64,000 nt of DNA from Yersinia kristensenii (GCF_900460525.1 NZ_UHIY01000001.1:434001-498000); one strand, 5' to 3'. Positions 12,428 through 22,926 are shown, counted from the stretch's first letter. The notes: generated by a model from the letters alone, not told the origin. Program-made: numbers and translations.

Positions 12428-13270
12428 TTACATTTCAGTTTCTTGCTGTTTAACTCCCTGCCAGGCAGATTCCATTTCATCCAGTGTCGCGCTCTCCATG
12501 GTTTTACCTGATGCTGTAACTATTTGTTCTACCTGACGAAAGCGACGTTCAAACTTGCGATTTGCTGCCTGTAAGGCATTTTCAGCTTTATGCCCTAAAT
12601 GGCGAGATAAATTAACGGTGGCAAACAGTAAATCACCAATTTCCTCACCCAATTTTTCTTCATCCACCACAGCTTGTCGAGCTTCGAACATCACTTCATC
12701 GATCTCTTCGTAGACTTTATCGAGCACCGGCCCAAGAGTGTCCCAATCAAAGCCGACTGATGCACAGCGTTTCTGAATTTTATGCGCTTTCATCAGGGCT
12801 GGCAGGGCGTCGGGGATATCATCCAATGCCGAATACAAGGCTTTCTCCGCCCGCTCCTCAGCTTTACGCGATTCCCAGCCCGCCAATGCAGTATCACTGC
12901 TAATTATAGCGTCTGAAGCGTTTTGTGGCGCATCAGGGAACACATGGGGATGGCGGCGCACTAGTTTGTCGCTAATAGCATGACAAACATCATCGAAGGC
13001 AAACAGCCCTTGCTCCTGCCCCATCTGCGCATAAAACACCACCTGAAACAGCAAATCACCCAACTCGTCGCGAAGATCGTCGAAATCCTTGCGCTGAATC
13101 GCGTCAAGCACTTCATAAGTTTCTTCGAGCGTATAAGGTGCAATAGTGTCAAAAGTCTGCTTACGATCCCACGGGCAGCCATGCTCCGGATCACGCAAAG
13201 TACGCATAATATCCAGCAAACGTTGTAGCGCTAAGGCGGTAGAGTCAGTTGTGGGGTGATTTTGATTCAT
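12428..13270 (-). CDS. mazG: Nucleoside triphosphate pyrophosphohydrolase MazG
   Basis: 280 residues, somewhat longer than E. coli MazG (263) through a longer N-terminus and C-terminal tail. It hydrolyses NTPs/dNTPs to the monophosphate and pyrophosphate. Two all-alpha MazG repeats are present; the first has CPWDRKQTFDTIAPYTLEETYE and DDLRDELGDLLFQ (ExxE and ExxD Mg ligands), the second EEIDEVMFEARQ and KLGEEIGDLLFATVN. It lies downstream of relA in the same direction as in E. coli, but with a repeat element between them. Confidence 0.96.
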   Translation of the reverse strand: MNQNHPTTDSTALALQRLLDIMRTLRDPEHGCPWDRKQTFDTIAPYTLEETYEVLDAIQRKDFDDLRDELGDLLFQVVFYAQMGQEQGLFAFDDVCHAISDKLVRRHPHVFPDAPQNASDAIISSDTALAGWESRKAEERAEKALYSALDDIPDALPALMKAHKIQKRCASVGFDWDTLGPVLDKVYEEIDEVMFEARQAVVDEEKLGEEIGDLLFATVNLSRHLGHKAENALQAANRKFERRFRQVEQIVTASGKTMESATLDEMESAWQGVKQQETEM

Positions 13271-13283
13271 TATTTTCCGCTAT

Positions 13284-13412
13284 AGTAAGTCGAGGCGTAG
13301 CGAGCGCAGCCAGTTTAGTTGCGGACTGCGCGCAGGGCTCCGGAATGTACTTGAGTACATGAGGAAGCCGAGCACAGCCCAAGGCTAAAATGGCAAAGCG
13401 CAGTAGCCGCCC
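13284..13412. repeat. Palindromic intergenic repeat between relA and mazG
   Basis: About 130 bases of strongly self-complementary, non-coding DNA. The centre is ATGTACTTGAGTACAT flanked by GGCTCCGGA and GGAAGCC; the outer arms are rich in GCGCAG/CTGCGC words, and the right end reads GGCTAAAATGGCAAAGCGCA-GTAGCCGCC. It resembles ERIC-like/YPAL-like dispersed repeats of yersiniae, but I cannot assign the family with certainty. A shorter sequence resembling its right end (CCTAAAATACCAACGCGCAG-TAGCCGC) lies at 51125-51152. Confidence 0.6.
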
Positions 13413-13424
13413 AGATCAAAAAAC

Positions 13425-15659
13425 TTAATTGCCGTGTAGCCGACGGGCGTCAATCACATCCGGCAACTGATTCAGCTTAGCCAGTACCCTACCCAGCACC
13501 TGTAGATTGTAAATCTCGATATCCATGTCGATGGTTGCCACCATCTTTTTGGTATCGCTACGGCTGGCGACGCCCAGCACATTGACTTTTTCGTTCGCCA
13601 AAATGGTGGTGATATCGCGTAGCAAACCACTACGATCATTGGCCGTGACTCGCACTACCAGTGAATAACCACTGGAATAACTTTCGCCCCAGACCGCATC
13701 GACAATCCGCTCAGGTGCATGGGATTGTAATTCAGCTAACTGCTCACAATCAGCACGGTGAATGGATATTCCCCGCCCTTGCGTAATAAAACCAATAATT
13801 TCATCGCCCGGAATAGGCTGGCAGCAACGAGCAATATGGTGCATCAGATTGCCGACACCTTCGACCACAATGCGCCCACTGTCTTTGCTGGCATTACGCG
13901 GCGCTGGCTGATGCTTATTATTCAGATGGCGTAAGGCCTCTAAATCTGCCTCTTCCGCCGTCGGCTTATTCAATTTGCCTTGCAGGAAGTTAACCATCTG
14001 ATTCAGACGGATATCACCCCCACCAATAGCTGCCAGCACTTCATCCATAGAATTCATGTTGTAGCGCGGCACCAGCAGCTTCTCGGCCTCTTTCAAGCTG
14101 ATATCCAGGTGCTCCAACTCGTCGTCCAACATCTGCCGACCAGCAAGAATATTCTTGTCTCTATCTTGTTTTCTAAACCAGTTATGAATCTTAGAACGCC
14201 CGCGGCTAGTCGTAACATAGCCGAGGTTAGGATTCAGCCAGTCACGACTTGGGTTAGGCTGCTTCTGAGTGATAATTTCAATCTGATCACCCATCTGTAA
14301 CTGGTAAGTAAACGGCACTATCCGGCCACTAATTTTAGCCCCAATGCAGCGGTGGCCGACATCACTGTGGATATGGTAAGCAAAGTCTAGCGGTGTAGAA
14401 CCGGCGGGTAAATCAATGACATCACCTTTAGGCGTGAACACATATACGCGGTCGTCAAATACCTGACTGCGCACTTCATCCAGCATTTCGCCGGAATCCG
14501 CCATTTCTTCCTGCCAGGCAATCAATTTACGCAACCAGGCAATCCGCCCTTCATAACCGGAGCGGCCTGCGACTACCGCACCCTCTTTATACTTCCAGTG
14601 CGCAGCGACGCCCAGTTCAGCATCTTCATGCATCTGGCGGGTACGAATTTGAATTTCGAGCGTTTTACCGCGCGGCCCCAGCACTACCGTATGGATCGAC
14701 TGATAACCATTGGGTTTGGGGTTGGCGACATAATCGTCAAACTCATCAGGTAAATGACGGAAATGGGTATGAACAATACCAAGCGCGGCATAGCAATCCT
14801 GCAAGCGCTCAACCACCACCCGTACAGCTCGCACATCAAACAGTTCATCGAAAGCCAGCGACTTCTTCTGCATCTTGCGCCAGATGCTGTAAATATGCTT
14901 GGGGCGACCATAAATGTCGGCTTTGATCCCCTCTGCCGCCATGGCTGTGTGTAATGAAGCCACAAAGTCATCAATGAATTGCTCACGATCGATACGGCGC
15001 TCATGGAGTAATTTGGCGATTTGCTTATATTCATCCGGGTGCAGATAGCGGAAGCAGAAGTCTTCCAGCTCCCACTTGATCTGGCCAATACCCAAACGGT
15101 TAGCCAATGGAGCATAAATATTCGAACACTCTTTAGCCGCCAGCACGCGCTCATCTTCCGGCGCATCTTTCACTTCACGCAAATGCGCAATACGTTCTGC
15201 CAGCTTGATGACGACACAGCGAAAATCTTCCACCATCGCCAATAACATACGGCGCACATTATCCACTTGCTCAGAGCTCATGGAATCATTGTGGGTGGCT
15301 TTCAACTGGCGGATGGCATCCATATCGCGTACGCCATGCACCAAATAAGTAATACTTTTACCGAATTGTTCGGTCAATGTGGCTTCATCCACCACATTGG
15401 CATCCACCAGCGGGAACAGCAGCGCTGCGCGCATACTGTCGTTATCCATGCTCAGGGTGGAAAGAATCTCAACCATTTCAAGGCCGCGCCACAGCAATAG
15501 CGATGCATTGGGGTGGTTTTGCGTCTGCTGCTCACAGTAGCGCCAAGTCTCGGCTAATCGCTCACCTGACTGCGGATTAGAAAGTCCCAAACTGGCTATC
15601 CAATCGTCGAGAGCAAACTCGCCCGCTGGATTCAAATGTGCACTTCGTACCGCAACCAT
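13425..15659 (-). CDS. relA: GTP pyrophosphokinase (ppGpp synthetase I)
   Basis: 744 residues, identical to E. coli RelA. It makes (p)ppGpp on stalled ribosomes. The N-terminal hydrolase-like domain lacks the HD pair: the region reads LLFPLVDANVVDEATL, where SpoT has HD...ED, so it should be synthetase-only. The synthetase domain (about 220-370) contains YGRPKHIYSIWRKMQ, FDVRAVRVVV and NPKPNGYQSIHTVV. A TGS domain follows (VFTPKGDVIDLPAGSTPLDFAYHIH), then the zinc-finger/CC region (ARCCQPIPGD) and a C-terminal ACT domain. Upstream lies the rlmD relic instead of an intact rlmD. Confidence 0.98.
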   Translation of the reverse strand: MVAVRSAHLNPAGEFALDDWIASLGLSNPQSGERLAETWRYCEQQTQNHPNASLLLWRGLEMVEILSTLSMDNDSMRAALLFPLVDANVVDEATLTEQFGKSITYLVHGVRDMDAIRQLKATHNDSMSSEQVDNVRRMLLAMVEDFRCVVIKLAERIAHLREVKDAPEDERVLAAKECSNIYAPLANRLGIGQIKWELEDFCFRYLHPDEYKQIAKLLHERRIDREQFIDDFVASLHTAMAAEGIKADIYGRPKHIYSIWRKMQKKSLAFDELFDVRAVRVVVERLQDCYAALGIVHTHFRHLPDEFDDYVANPKPNGYQSIHTVVLGPRGKTLEIQIRTRQMHEDAELGVAAHWKYKEGAVVAGRSGYEGRIAWLRKLIAWQEEMADSGEMLDEVRSQVFDDRVYVFTPKGDVIDLPAGSTPLDFAYHIHSDVGHRCIGAKISGRIVPFTYQLQMGDQIEIITQKQPNPSRDWLNPNLGYVTTSRGRSKIHNWFRKQDRDKNILAGRQMLDDELEHLDISLKEAEKLLVPRYNMNSMDEVLAAIGGGDIRLNQMVNFLQGKLNKPTAEEADLEALRHLNNKHQPAPRNASKDSGRIVVEGVGNLMHHIARCCQPIPGDEIIGFITQGRGISIHRADCEQLAELQSHAPERIVDAVWGESYSSGYSLVVRVTANDRSGLLRDITTILANEKVNVLGVASRSDTKKMVATIDMDIEIYNLQVLGRVLAKLNQLPDVIDARRLHGN

Positions 15660-15668
15660 AACTTCTCC

Positions 15669-16516
15669 CTACTTTGCGACCCCTGGCTCCTGCATCAACA
15701 GCGCCATAGATTCAAGATGCCCGGTGTGGGGAAACATATCTAACATTCGCACCTGAGCAAGACGGTAACCGGCGGCTAATAACACCTGATTATTTCGTGC
15801 CAGCGTGGTGGAATGACACGAAATATACACCACCCGCATTGACGCCAGTTTAACTAAATATTTTTAACTATTATGTGTTTAACTAGTATTTAATTATATG
15901 TGACATGACCCCAGCAGCATCCGTGCGAGATCTAACTATATTTTATCGAATACGTGTGTTGCCCACGGCTGACAATTGATGTCGGATTCCAAATTTTCAT
16001 GAAAAAAAGACCCATTGGGCAACGCGTTATTCAATGCATTATACTGCCCATTCGCTACTCACGCCGCAACTCCTTCCACACCGACCTCTTCGCGGGTAAA
16101 TTTTGCTAATGAAAAGATAAAATTATCCCTATCGCAGAGTAAATCTAACCTCAGCTCATCGGGCTGCACATCCAACCATGCTATAGCCTACCCCACCATT
16201 TACTGGTTAAACGCCTCATTGACTTGAGTCAAATCTTGCGAATGAAACGCTAAACATAGACCCCAAATCGGGTAATAGGGTTCCGCACCGATAAGTTTTT
16301 CAGACTATGATTACCGCCAGCCAGATAGATGGCAACCTCATCTCGCTCGCCACCGGTAACACTTTCAACTTCCCCTCAGGGCAAAACGCCAAGGATAAAG
16401 ATAGCTTTGCCTTGGTGGTACGCAACCCTCTGACTCAACGGGTCGAGCAAGTTTACTGTCACAGTTAGCGTTTGTTTGGTCGTCACACGCCGGTTTGGAG
16501 AGTAGAATTACGCCAT
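15669..16516 (-). pseudogene. rlmD: Decayed rlmD (23S rRNA m5U1939 methyltransferase) relic
   Basis: No ORF survives, but minus-strand translation aligns with E. coli RlmD along its length. From ATG 16516: [25 protein letters not shown] (E. coli MAQFYSAKRRTTTRQIITVSVN), then [23 protein letters not shown]. It then jumps to residues near ERDEVAIYLAG and GLCLAFHSQDLTQVNEAFNQ-stop, AIAWLDVQPDELRLDLLC, HENLESDINCQPW, and finally the well-kept C-terminus VVYISCHSTTLARNNQ...MLDMFPHTGHLESMALL, ending in TAG at 15669. The relic is about 850 bases against about 1300 for a full gene, so roughly the second quarter is deleted, and several nonsense codons are present. It occupies the normal position between relA and barA. 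U1939 methylation is presumably lost unless another gene supplies it. Confidence 0.9.
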
Positions 16517-16572
16517 GTTGATTGATCAAACATCGGTTTTGTAAGCTGCTGATTCTCCCACATTGGAATACC

Positions 16573-19335
16573 ATGACCAAATACAGTCTTCGCGCGCGCA
16601 TGATGATTTTAATCTTGGCCCCCACGCTGCTTCTTGGGCTGTTACTCAGCACGTCTTTTATGGTCAATCGTTACAATGAGTTGCAAAAACAACTGGTTAA
16701 CGCCGGCACGAATATTATTGAACCGCTAGCGGTGGCCAGCGAATATGGAATGACCTTTCGCAACCGCGATACTGTTCGGCAGTTAATTAATCTACTTCAT
16801 CGCCGTCATTCGAGTATTGTTCGGTCAATTTCCGTTTTTGACGCAGATAACAATCTTTTTGTCACATCTAACTACAATTACAATTCCTCACAATTAAGAT
16901 TGCCTAAAGGCACTCCCATTCCTACCTCACTGATGCTTTCCTATCGCGGCGACTCTCTGATTTTGCGGATGCCCATTGTGTCAGAATCCAACCTGTCCAG
17001 TGATCGAGCTTCCGATTCCGATATCACGAATCAGCCATTGGGCTATATCGCCATGGATTTAGATTTACAATCAGTTCGCTTGCAGCAATATAAAGAAATC
17101 TTTATTTCGACGCTGCTGCTGCTGTTCTGTATGTGTGTGGCGATTTTGTTTGCTTATCGGCTGATGCGCGATGTCACAGGCCCCATCCGTAACATGGTGA
17201 ATACCGTCGACCGCATTCGCCGCGGGCAATTAGACAGCCGGGTTGAAGGACAAATGCTCGGGGAGCTAAACATTCTAAAGAATGGTATCAACTCAATGGC
17301 CATGTCACTGGCGGCCTATCACGAAGAGATGCAGCAAAATATTGATCAAGCCACGTCAGATTTGCGTGAAACACTGGAACAGATGGAAATCCAAAACGTT
17401 GAATTGGGGCTGGCGAAAAAACGTGCGCAAGAAGCCGCGCGGATTAAATCTGAATTTCTGGCCAATATGTCTCATGAGTTACGAACCCCTCTGAATGGAG
17501 TGATTGGCTTTACCCGCCAAACACTCAAAACATCACTGACACCGACACAAACTGATTATCTACAAACCATCCAGCGATCGGCCAACAATCTGTTATGCAT
17601 CATTAATGATGTACTGGACTTCTCCAAGTTAGAAGCCGAAAAACTGGTTCTTGAACATATTCCTTTCCCACTGCGTGGTGCCTTGGATGAAGTCATTATT
17701 CTGTTGGCACATACCGCCCATGAAAAAGGCTTGGAGTTGACCCTCCATGTTAATAATGATGTTCCGGAGCAAGTGATTGGTGATGCTATGCGTTTACAGC
17801 AAATAGTCACCAACTTGCTAGGTAATGCGATTAAGTTCACCGAACAGGGCAATATCGATATTCTGGTGGCCACCCAGGCAAAAACTCCGCAGCAAGTGAC
17901 CTTGGTGGTAGAAATTCACGATACCGGCATTGGCATTTCTGAATCCCAGCAAGCCCAATTGTTCCAGGCATTTCGTCAAGCCGATGCCAGTATTTCACGT
18001 CGACACGGGGGGACCGGGCTTGGGCTGGTCATTACCGAAAGATTGGTCAAAGAAATGGGCGGCGATATCAGCTTCCATAGCCAGGTTGATCGAGGGTCTA
18101 CTTTCAGATTCCACCTCACTTTGGATCTCAATGAAACCATTGCCTATCGCCATCCCGATATGTCGCATCTGGAAGGGAAAGCCCTGGCCTATATTGAACG
18201 CAATGCCACAGCGGCAAGAGCAACACTGGATATTCTCAGCATCACGCCTTTGCAGGTCACTCATAGCCAGACATTAGTGCAATTGCCGTTACAGCATTAT
18301 GATTTCCTGCTGGTAGGGGTTCCCATTCCATTCCGCAATAATATGGCAGTTCATCAGGATAAATTAGTGGCCGCACTCAAAATTGCTGATCGCGTTATTC
18401 TAGCACTACCAAGTCAGTCACAAGTGGAAGCTGAGCAACTTAAACAAATTGGTGCCAAGGCCTGTCTGATAAAACCATTATCATCTAATCGATTGATTCC
18501 TTTATTACTATGTGAAGAACCTCTTAGCGAATTAGCCGTGACAGAACAACCCGGTAAATTGCCAAAATTGCCATTTAAAGTTATGGCCGTGGACGACAAC
18601 CCGGCTAACTTGAAATTAATAGGAACCTTACTGGAAGAACTGGTTGAAGAAACCGTGTTATGTGACAGCGGAGCAAAAGCCATAACCTACGCCCGTGAAA
18701 ATACGTTGGACATCATTTTAATGGATATCCAAATGCCGGAAATCGACGGCATTCGTGCCAGTGAAGTGATTCATCAGATGTCACATCACCAAGACACGCC
18801 GATCATTGCCGTCACTGCTCATGCCGTCCGTGGGCAGCAAGAGCAATTATTAAAATTGGGGATGGCAGATTATCTGGCAAAACCCATTGATGAAGCTCGG
18901 CTAATACAAGCAATTTCACGCTATCAATTTGATTATAAATCAGAACTTAGCGTAGAAACTGACATTCAATCTATTCCTCCATCGGAATGTCAGGGGTCAA
19001 TAGACTGGCCATTGGCTGTGAGACAAGCAGCAAATAAAGAAACGCTGGCCAAAGACCTTTTAACCATGTTGTTAGAGTTCACCCCGCAAGTGGCAGAGCG
19101 CGTACAGGCGATTCTGGCTGGTGCTCAAGATGATGATATTCTAAATCTGATTCATAAGTTTCATGGCAGCTGTGCATGTAGCGGTGTGCCACGGTTGCGG
19201 CAATTATGTATGACGATTGAACAACAATTACGCCAGCAAACTGAGTTGCAAGATTTGCAGCCTGAGTGGCTTGAATTATTAGATGAGATAGATAACGTTC
19301 GCTATGCTGCCCGAAATTATTTGGGCGCAGCCTGA
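16573..19335 (+). CDS. barA: Hybrid sensor histidine kinase BarA
   Basis: 920 residues from ATG 16573, giving the family start [18 protein letters not shown]; an ORF extension to 16522 overlaps nothing useful and has no homology. It is the tripartite kinase that phosphorylates UvrY and so drives the Csr small RNAs. Order: TM1 (about 9-30), periplasmic sensor, TM2 (about 177-198), HAMP, HisKA with H301 in [12 protein letters not shown], HATPase ([11 protein letters not shown]), receiver domain with D718 in [11 protein letters not shown], and HPt domain with H864 in [11 protein letters not shown]. It is divergent from the rlmD relic and convergent with degP. Confidence 0.98.
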   Translation: MTKYSLRARMMILILAPTLLLGLLLSTSFMVNRYNELQKQLVNAGTNIIEPLAVASEYGMTFRNRDTVRQLINLLHRRHSSIVRSISVFDADNNLFVTSNYNYNSSQLRLPKGTPIPTSLMLSYRGDSLILRMPIVSESNLSSDRASDSDITNQPLGYIAMDLDLQSVRLQQYKEIFISTLLLLFCMCVAILFAYRLMRDVTGPIRNMVNTVDRIRRGQLDSRVEGQMLGELNILKNGINSMAMSLAAYHEEMQQNIDQATSDLRETLEQMEIQNVELGLAKKRAQEAARIKSEFLANMSHELRTPLNGVIGFTRQTLKTSLTPTQTDYLQTIQRSANNLLCIINDVLDFSKLEAEKLVLEHIPFPLRGALDEVIILLAHTAHEKGLELTLHVNNDVPEQVIGDAMRLQQIVTNLLGNAIKFTEQGNIDILVATQAKTPQQVTLVVEIHDTGIGISESQQAQLFQAFRQADASISRRHGGTGLGLVITERLVKEMGGDISFHSQVDRGSTFRFHLTLDLNETIAYRHPDMSHLEGKALAYIERNATAARATLDILSITPLQVTHSQTLVQLPLQHYDFLLVGVPIPFRNNMAVHQDKLVAALKIADRVILALPSQSQVEAEQLKQIGAKACLIKPLSSNRLIPLLLCEEPLSELAVTEQPGKLPKLPFKVMAVDDNPANLKLIGTLLEELVEETVLCDSGAKAITYARENTLDIILMDIQMPEIDGIRASEVIHQMSHHQDTPIIAVTAHAVRGQQEQLLKLGMADYLAKPIDEARLIQAISRYQFDYKSELSVETDIQSIPPSECQGSIDWPLAVRQAANKETLAKDLLTMLLEFTPQVAERVQAILAGAQDDDILNLIHKFHGSCACSGVPRLRQLCMTIEQQLRQQTELQDLQPEWLELLDEIDNVRYAARNYLGAA

Positions 19336-19362
19336 TATCAACGCGGCATCGGACATAAATAA

Positions 19363-19394
19363 AAAGGGCACAGCGATAAACGGCTGTGCCCTTT
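19363..19394. terminator. Bidirectional terminator between barA and degP
   Basis: AAAGGGCACAGC and GCTGTGCCCTTT form a 12-bp perfect stem around a short loop, with A's on the left and T's on the right. It sits between the convergent barA and degP and could serve both. Confidence 0.85.
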
Positions 19395-19448
19395 GTTACG
19401 GTATTTATACTTTTTCTATATAAACACCGGTCACTGTATCAGTGACGA

Positions 19449-20891
19449 TTACTGCATCAGCAAATAAAGTGAAGTATCACCACGCTGAATACTCAACGCT
19501 AATACCGATGGTTTGGTATCAAGGATTTTACGCAGCTCACCCAGATTCTGAACCGGTTGCTGGTTTACACCCATGATGATATCGCCTTTTTTCAGGCCGA
19601 TACGCGCAGCAGCAGTGCCAGGTTTCACACTATCAACTTTCACGCCTTTCTTGCCATTCACATCAGAGTTGCTCAGCTCCGCCCCTTCAATGCCGGTGTA
19701 AAGATTACCGGAATCAACTTGAGTTTGGCTGCTCTGCTCTAATGTGACTTCCACATTGATCGGTTTACCCTCACGCAGCAGACCCAAGGTCATTTTGCTG
19801 CCCACGGGCAGAGTACCAATCTCAGCACGGAAGCCAGCGAAACTGTTGATGGCTTTGCCATTCATGCTGACAATCACATCACCCGCCTTGATCCCTGCTT
19901 TAGCCGCAGCAGATTTTGGCAATACCTGGCTGATAAAGGCACCTTTCTGTGCATCAACATTCATGGCTTTCGCCAGCTCAGAATTCAGCTCGGTGCCCAT
20001 GATACCCAACTCACCACGTTTCACCTGGCCAAATTCAACCATCTGCGAGGTCAGGTTTTTCACCATGTTACTTGGGATAGCAAAACCGATACCAATGTTG
20101 CCGCCATCAGGTGCCAGGATCGCCGTGTTAATCCCGATCAGCTCACCATTCAGATTGATCAGAGCGCCGCCTGAGTTACCCCGGTTAATGGCTGCGTCAG
20201 TCTGGATAAAGTTTTCATAGTTTTCCACATTCAAACCACTGCGCCCCAGCGCGGACACGATACCCGAGGTTACGGTTTCACCCAGGCCATATGGGTTACC
20301 GATAGCAACAGTATAATCCCCGACACGCAATTGATCAGAATCGGCAATTTTAATCGCAGTCAGGTTTTTAGCATCTTTCAGCTGTAACAATGCGATATCA
20401 GTACGTGGATCTTTACCGATCACTTTTGCATCAAAGCTACGGCCATCGCTCAGCTTAACGCTGATTTTGGTCGCATTATCCACTACGTGATTATTGGTAA
20501 CGACATAACCCTTAGCAGCATCAATAATTACACCTGAACCTAAGGCACGGAAATCCTGTTTGTTTGGCGCACCGCCTTTACTACCAGGCCCACCCTGACA
20601 CATCGGCGAACCCTGGAACGGAGAACCGTCCTGGCAGAATGGTGAATCATCACCAAAGAATTGCTGGAACTGTGGTGGTATACCGCCGGCACCGGCATTG
20701 CTTACCTGAGCACTCCCCTCCACATTAATACTCACAACCGAAGGCATTACCTTCTCTAGCATTGGCGCTAGGCTAGGGAGCTGCTGGCTGCTGGAAGAAG
20801 CCGTCTCTGCCGCAATGGCAGAAGAAACCGGCCCCATGGCTAAACCGATGCTCAATGCCAATGCACTTAACACTAAAGTTGTTTTTTTCAT
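19449..20891 (-). CDS. degP: Periplasmic serine protease/chaperone DegP (HtrA)
   Basis: 480 residues with a signal peptide (cleavage near SSAIAA). It degrades or refolds misfolded envelope proteins. Catalytic triad: His in VVTNNHVVDNA, Asp in DPRTDIALLQL, Ser in INRGNSGGALINL. The long LA loop with two cysteines (FCQDGSPFQGSPMCQGG) distinguishes DegP from DegQ. Two PDZ domains follow (LGIMGTEL..., GVKVDSVKPGTAAARIGLKKGD). It lies downstream of dgt, as in E. coli. A sigma-E-like promoter is seen at 21086-21112, with an ERIC-like sequence between it and the start codon. Confidence 0.97.
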   Translation of the reverse strand: MKKTTLVLSALALSIGLAMGPVSSAIAAETASSSSQQLPSLAPMLEKVMPSVVSINVEGSAQVSNAGAGGIPPQFQQFFGDDSPFCQDGSPFQGSPMCQGGPGSKGGAPNKQDFRALGSGVIIDAAKGYVVTNNHVVDNATKISVKLSDGRSFDAKVIGKDPRTDIALLQLKDAKNLTAIKIADSDQLRVGDYTVAIGNPYGLGETVTSGIVSALGRSGLNVENYENFIQTDAAINRGNSGGALINLNGELIGINTAILAPDGGNIGIGFAIPSNMVKNLTSQMVEFGQVKRGELGIMGTELNSELAKAMNVDAQKGAFISQVLPKSAAAKAGIKAGDVIVSMNGKAINSFAGFRAEIGTLPVGSKMTLGLLREGKPINVEVTLEQSSQTQVDSGNLYTGIEGAELSNSDVNGKKGVKVDSVKPGTAAARIGLKKGDIIMGVNQQPVQNLGELRKILDTKPSVLALSIQRGDTSLYLLMQ

Positions 20892-20948
20892 GTATTCTGG
20901 CTCTCGCTATACAATTAATAATGAGTCAATAAATGGTGTATAACAGAC

Positions 20949-21060
20949 TTATCCCGTAATAGTTGATGTTGCCGCAGTTACAACTGGCAAACCCGAGAAT
21001 CTAACTCAATTTAGTGAATCGGGTGAATGCGAACAGCTCACACCACAGCAATCTCAAGTA
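20949..21060. repeat. Degenerate ERIC-like element in the degP leader
   Basis: About 110 bases resemble the two clear ERIC copies but have diverged: TATCCCGTAATAGTTGATG-TTGCCGCAG at the left arm, GTGAATCGGGTGAATGCGAA in the core-to-right part, and CACAGCAATCTCAAG at the right arm. The diagnostic AGCTTACATAAGTAAG core is reduced to ATCTAACTCAATTTAGTGA. It would be transcribed as part of the degP 5' untranslated region if the upstream sigma-E-like promoter is used. Confidence 0.45.
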
Positions 21061-21085
21061 ATAAGAATATAGTCGTCTTGCATAG

Positions 21086-21112
21086 TAAGATTAAATATGG
21101 GGGATGAAGTTC
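21086..21112 (-). promoter_or_regulatory. Candidate sigma-E promoter of degP
   Basis: On the minus strand GAACTT, 16 bases, TCTTA resembles the sigma-E consensus GGAACTT-N15/16-TCTRA. degP is a classic sigma-E regulon member. The predicted start is about 190 bases ahead of the degP ATG, longer than in E. coli, consistent with a repeat inserted in the leader. Confidence 0.5.
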
Positions 21113-21200
21113 AGAGAACCAATCACTGCAAAAGTAAAAAATATTGTCCGCCTTTACAAATCTATAGTTAATTAAACAGGCACTTTAGTTTTTCTGCATA

Positions 21201-22718
21201 CTATTCCGCAGCCATCAAACGTCGATATTCATCATAAGCATAAAGATCTGTCATGCCACTGATATAATCCTGAATTAGACGTGCGCGATAATAATACTCA
21301 TATATCTCATGTTGTTCTGGCGATAAATTACTTAACCGCTCTGCTGACTCCGCATAAGCTAAGCGATGTTTAGTCGACAATTTATGGAACAAGCGGGTCT
21401 CAATCGGGTACTGACGATGACTGTCTTCTGCCACTAATTGTGTAAACGCTGCTTGGGGCATAGCTAATAGAGGGCTATATATATCAAGCAACCCACTAAT
21501 AACTCTATACCCTTGTAATTCAAGCTGTTCTACTTCCGGATGGTTGAATACATGCTTCACCGCGACTTTTTTAAAAATTTGCAGTAATTTACACGCCGCA
21601 CTGGAATCTTCTAATAAAGCCTGATTAAACGAGCCTGAAAATACAGCGGGAAGATTATCAATAAAACGCTGTGCTGCATGGGGAACTAATTTCCCTACGG
21701 TATTAACCCGTAAATACATAAAGAATTGGTCTTCCGAACTGCGCCGACCTTGCCCTCGTCCTAATTGACGAAATGCACCGCCAACCACTTTATCAAACAA
21801 ATCACCATGAGCAACATCGCCCCACTCTTGCATCATATGGTCATAAAGTTGTTCAACACTGAAAATATTCTTTTCGACCGCATCTTCCAAGTCGGCAATA
21901 CAATAAGAAATATCATCGGCAGCTTCCATAATATAGGTCAGCGGAAAACGGTTAAACTCACCCATATTGAGTTCACGACGTAAATCTTTAACATAATCTT
22001 CTTCCGCGAGATAAAATCCTGGCTTCTTCATCAAATAGTTATGAGAAACCGGAATATCACCCGACCAATAAGCCGGTTTGGTATATTTAAGAATACAGCC
22101 AACCTGCGCATAGGTGAGGTTCAGCTTTAATAAGCTATAAACCAAGCGAATTGCTTGCGCATTACCCTCAAATTGGCTCAAGTCATGGCGAATTTTACTA
22201 CGCAAAATATTAAGTTCAGTTTCCCCATCCCGCAACTTTAATACCTTAACCTGGCATTGATCGTTGCTGCGCGGCTCAGCGCCACCGCCATTAGGATCCA
22301 TTTGTTTAGTAAACCAATTATTAATTGCTGACTCGCCAAAATGCCCAAAAGGCGGGTTACCAATGTCATGCATTAGGCACGCCATTTCTACAATACTTTC
22401 AAAAGGATCAAGCAGCTTATCCAGCCCATAGACACTGATTTTTTTATCTTGCTTAAAGCGATTGAGGATCTCTTTGGCGATATAACGGCCAACCTGCTGA
22501 ACTTCCAGTGAATGGGTCAAACGGCTGCGAACAGCAGCATTGCGCTCCAAGGGGAAGACTTGTGTTTTTTGTTGTAAACGCCGAATAGCCGCAGAGTTTA
22601 CAATCCGGCCGCGATCACTTTCAAATACCCGGGTAATCTCATATTCATCTTCAGCCGAACTTGGTTTACCAAATGGCCGCTGAACACTAATTTTCTGTTT
22701 AAAGTCGATCCCGGACAT
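21201..22718 (-). CDS. dgt: Deoxyguanosinetriphosphate triphosphohydrolase (dGTPase)
   Basis: 505 residues (E. coli 505). It hydrolyses dGTP to deoxyguanosine and tripolyphosphate. The HD-domain metal ligands are visible: [15 protein letters not shown], then [18 protein letters not shown] (HD), and the later Asp in [16 protein letters not shown]. The start [17 protein letters not shown] is typical. It precedes degP and is divergent from mtnN, as in E. coli. Confidence 0.97.
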   Translation of the reverse strand: MSGIDFKQKISVQRPFGKPSSAEDEYEITRVFESDRGRIVNSAAIRRLQQKTQVFPLERNAAVRSRLTHSLEVQQVGRYIAKEILNRFKQDKKISVYGLDKLLDPFESIVEMACLMHDIGNPPFGHFGESAINNWFTKQMDPNGGGAEPRSNDQCQVKVLKLRDGETELNILRSKIRHDLSQFEGNAQAIRLVYSLLKLNLTYAQVGCILKYTKPAYWSGDIPVSHNYLMKKPGFYLAEEDYVKDLRRELNMGEFNRFPLTYIMEAADDISYCIADLEDAVEKNIFSVEQLYDHMMQEWGDVAHGDLFDKVVGGAFRQLGRGQGRRSSEDQFFMYLRVNTVGKLVPHAAQRFIDNLPAVFSGSFNQALLEDSSAACKLLQIFKKVAVKHVFNHPEVEQLELQGYRVISGLLDIYSPLLAMPQAAFTQLVAEDSHRQYPIETRLFHKLSTKHRLAYAESAERLSNLSPEQHEIYEYYYRARLIQDYISGMTDLYAYDEYRRLMAAE

Positions 22719-22778
22719 ATTACCCCCTGATCATTCATCTAAATACAGTGATACCCACTCTCAGTAGAAGATGCAATT

Positions 22779-22820
22779 GATTACGTGTGAACTTTGGCTG
22801 ATTGCGTATGAACTGCGGCA
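22779..22820. repeat. Two imperfect 21-bp tandem repeats upstream of mtnN/dgt
   Basis: GATTACGTGTGAACTTTGG-CT is followed directly by GATTGCGTATGAACTGCGG-CA, 16 of 21 positions identical. They lie in the divergent dgt-mtnN intergenic region. The 21-base period is two helical turns, as expected for paired regulator sites, but no known operator is recognised. Confidence 0.5.
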
Positions 22821-22926
22821 CATTACGCATTATCTTGGGTGAGCTACCCGACTATCTCACTTACCTGATAAACTGTGTATTGATAATTACAGACTAATCT
22901 ACTCTTTAAAATCGGCAGGTATCCAT

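Noticed and set aside
16015..16227. A 70-codon plus-strand frame between relA and barA
   Set aside because: It is antisense to the rlmD relic, which explains this DNA by homology; no ribosome site.
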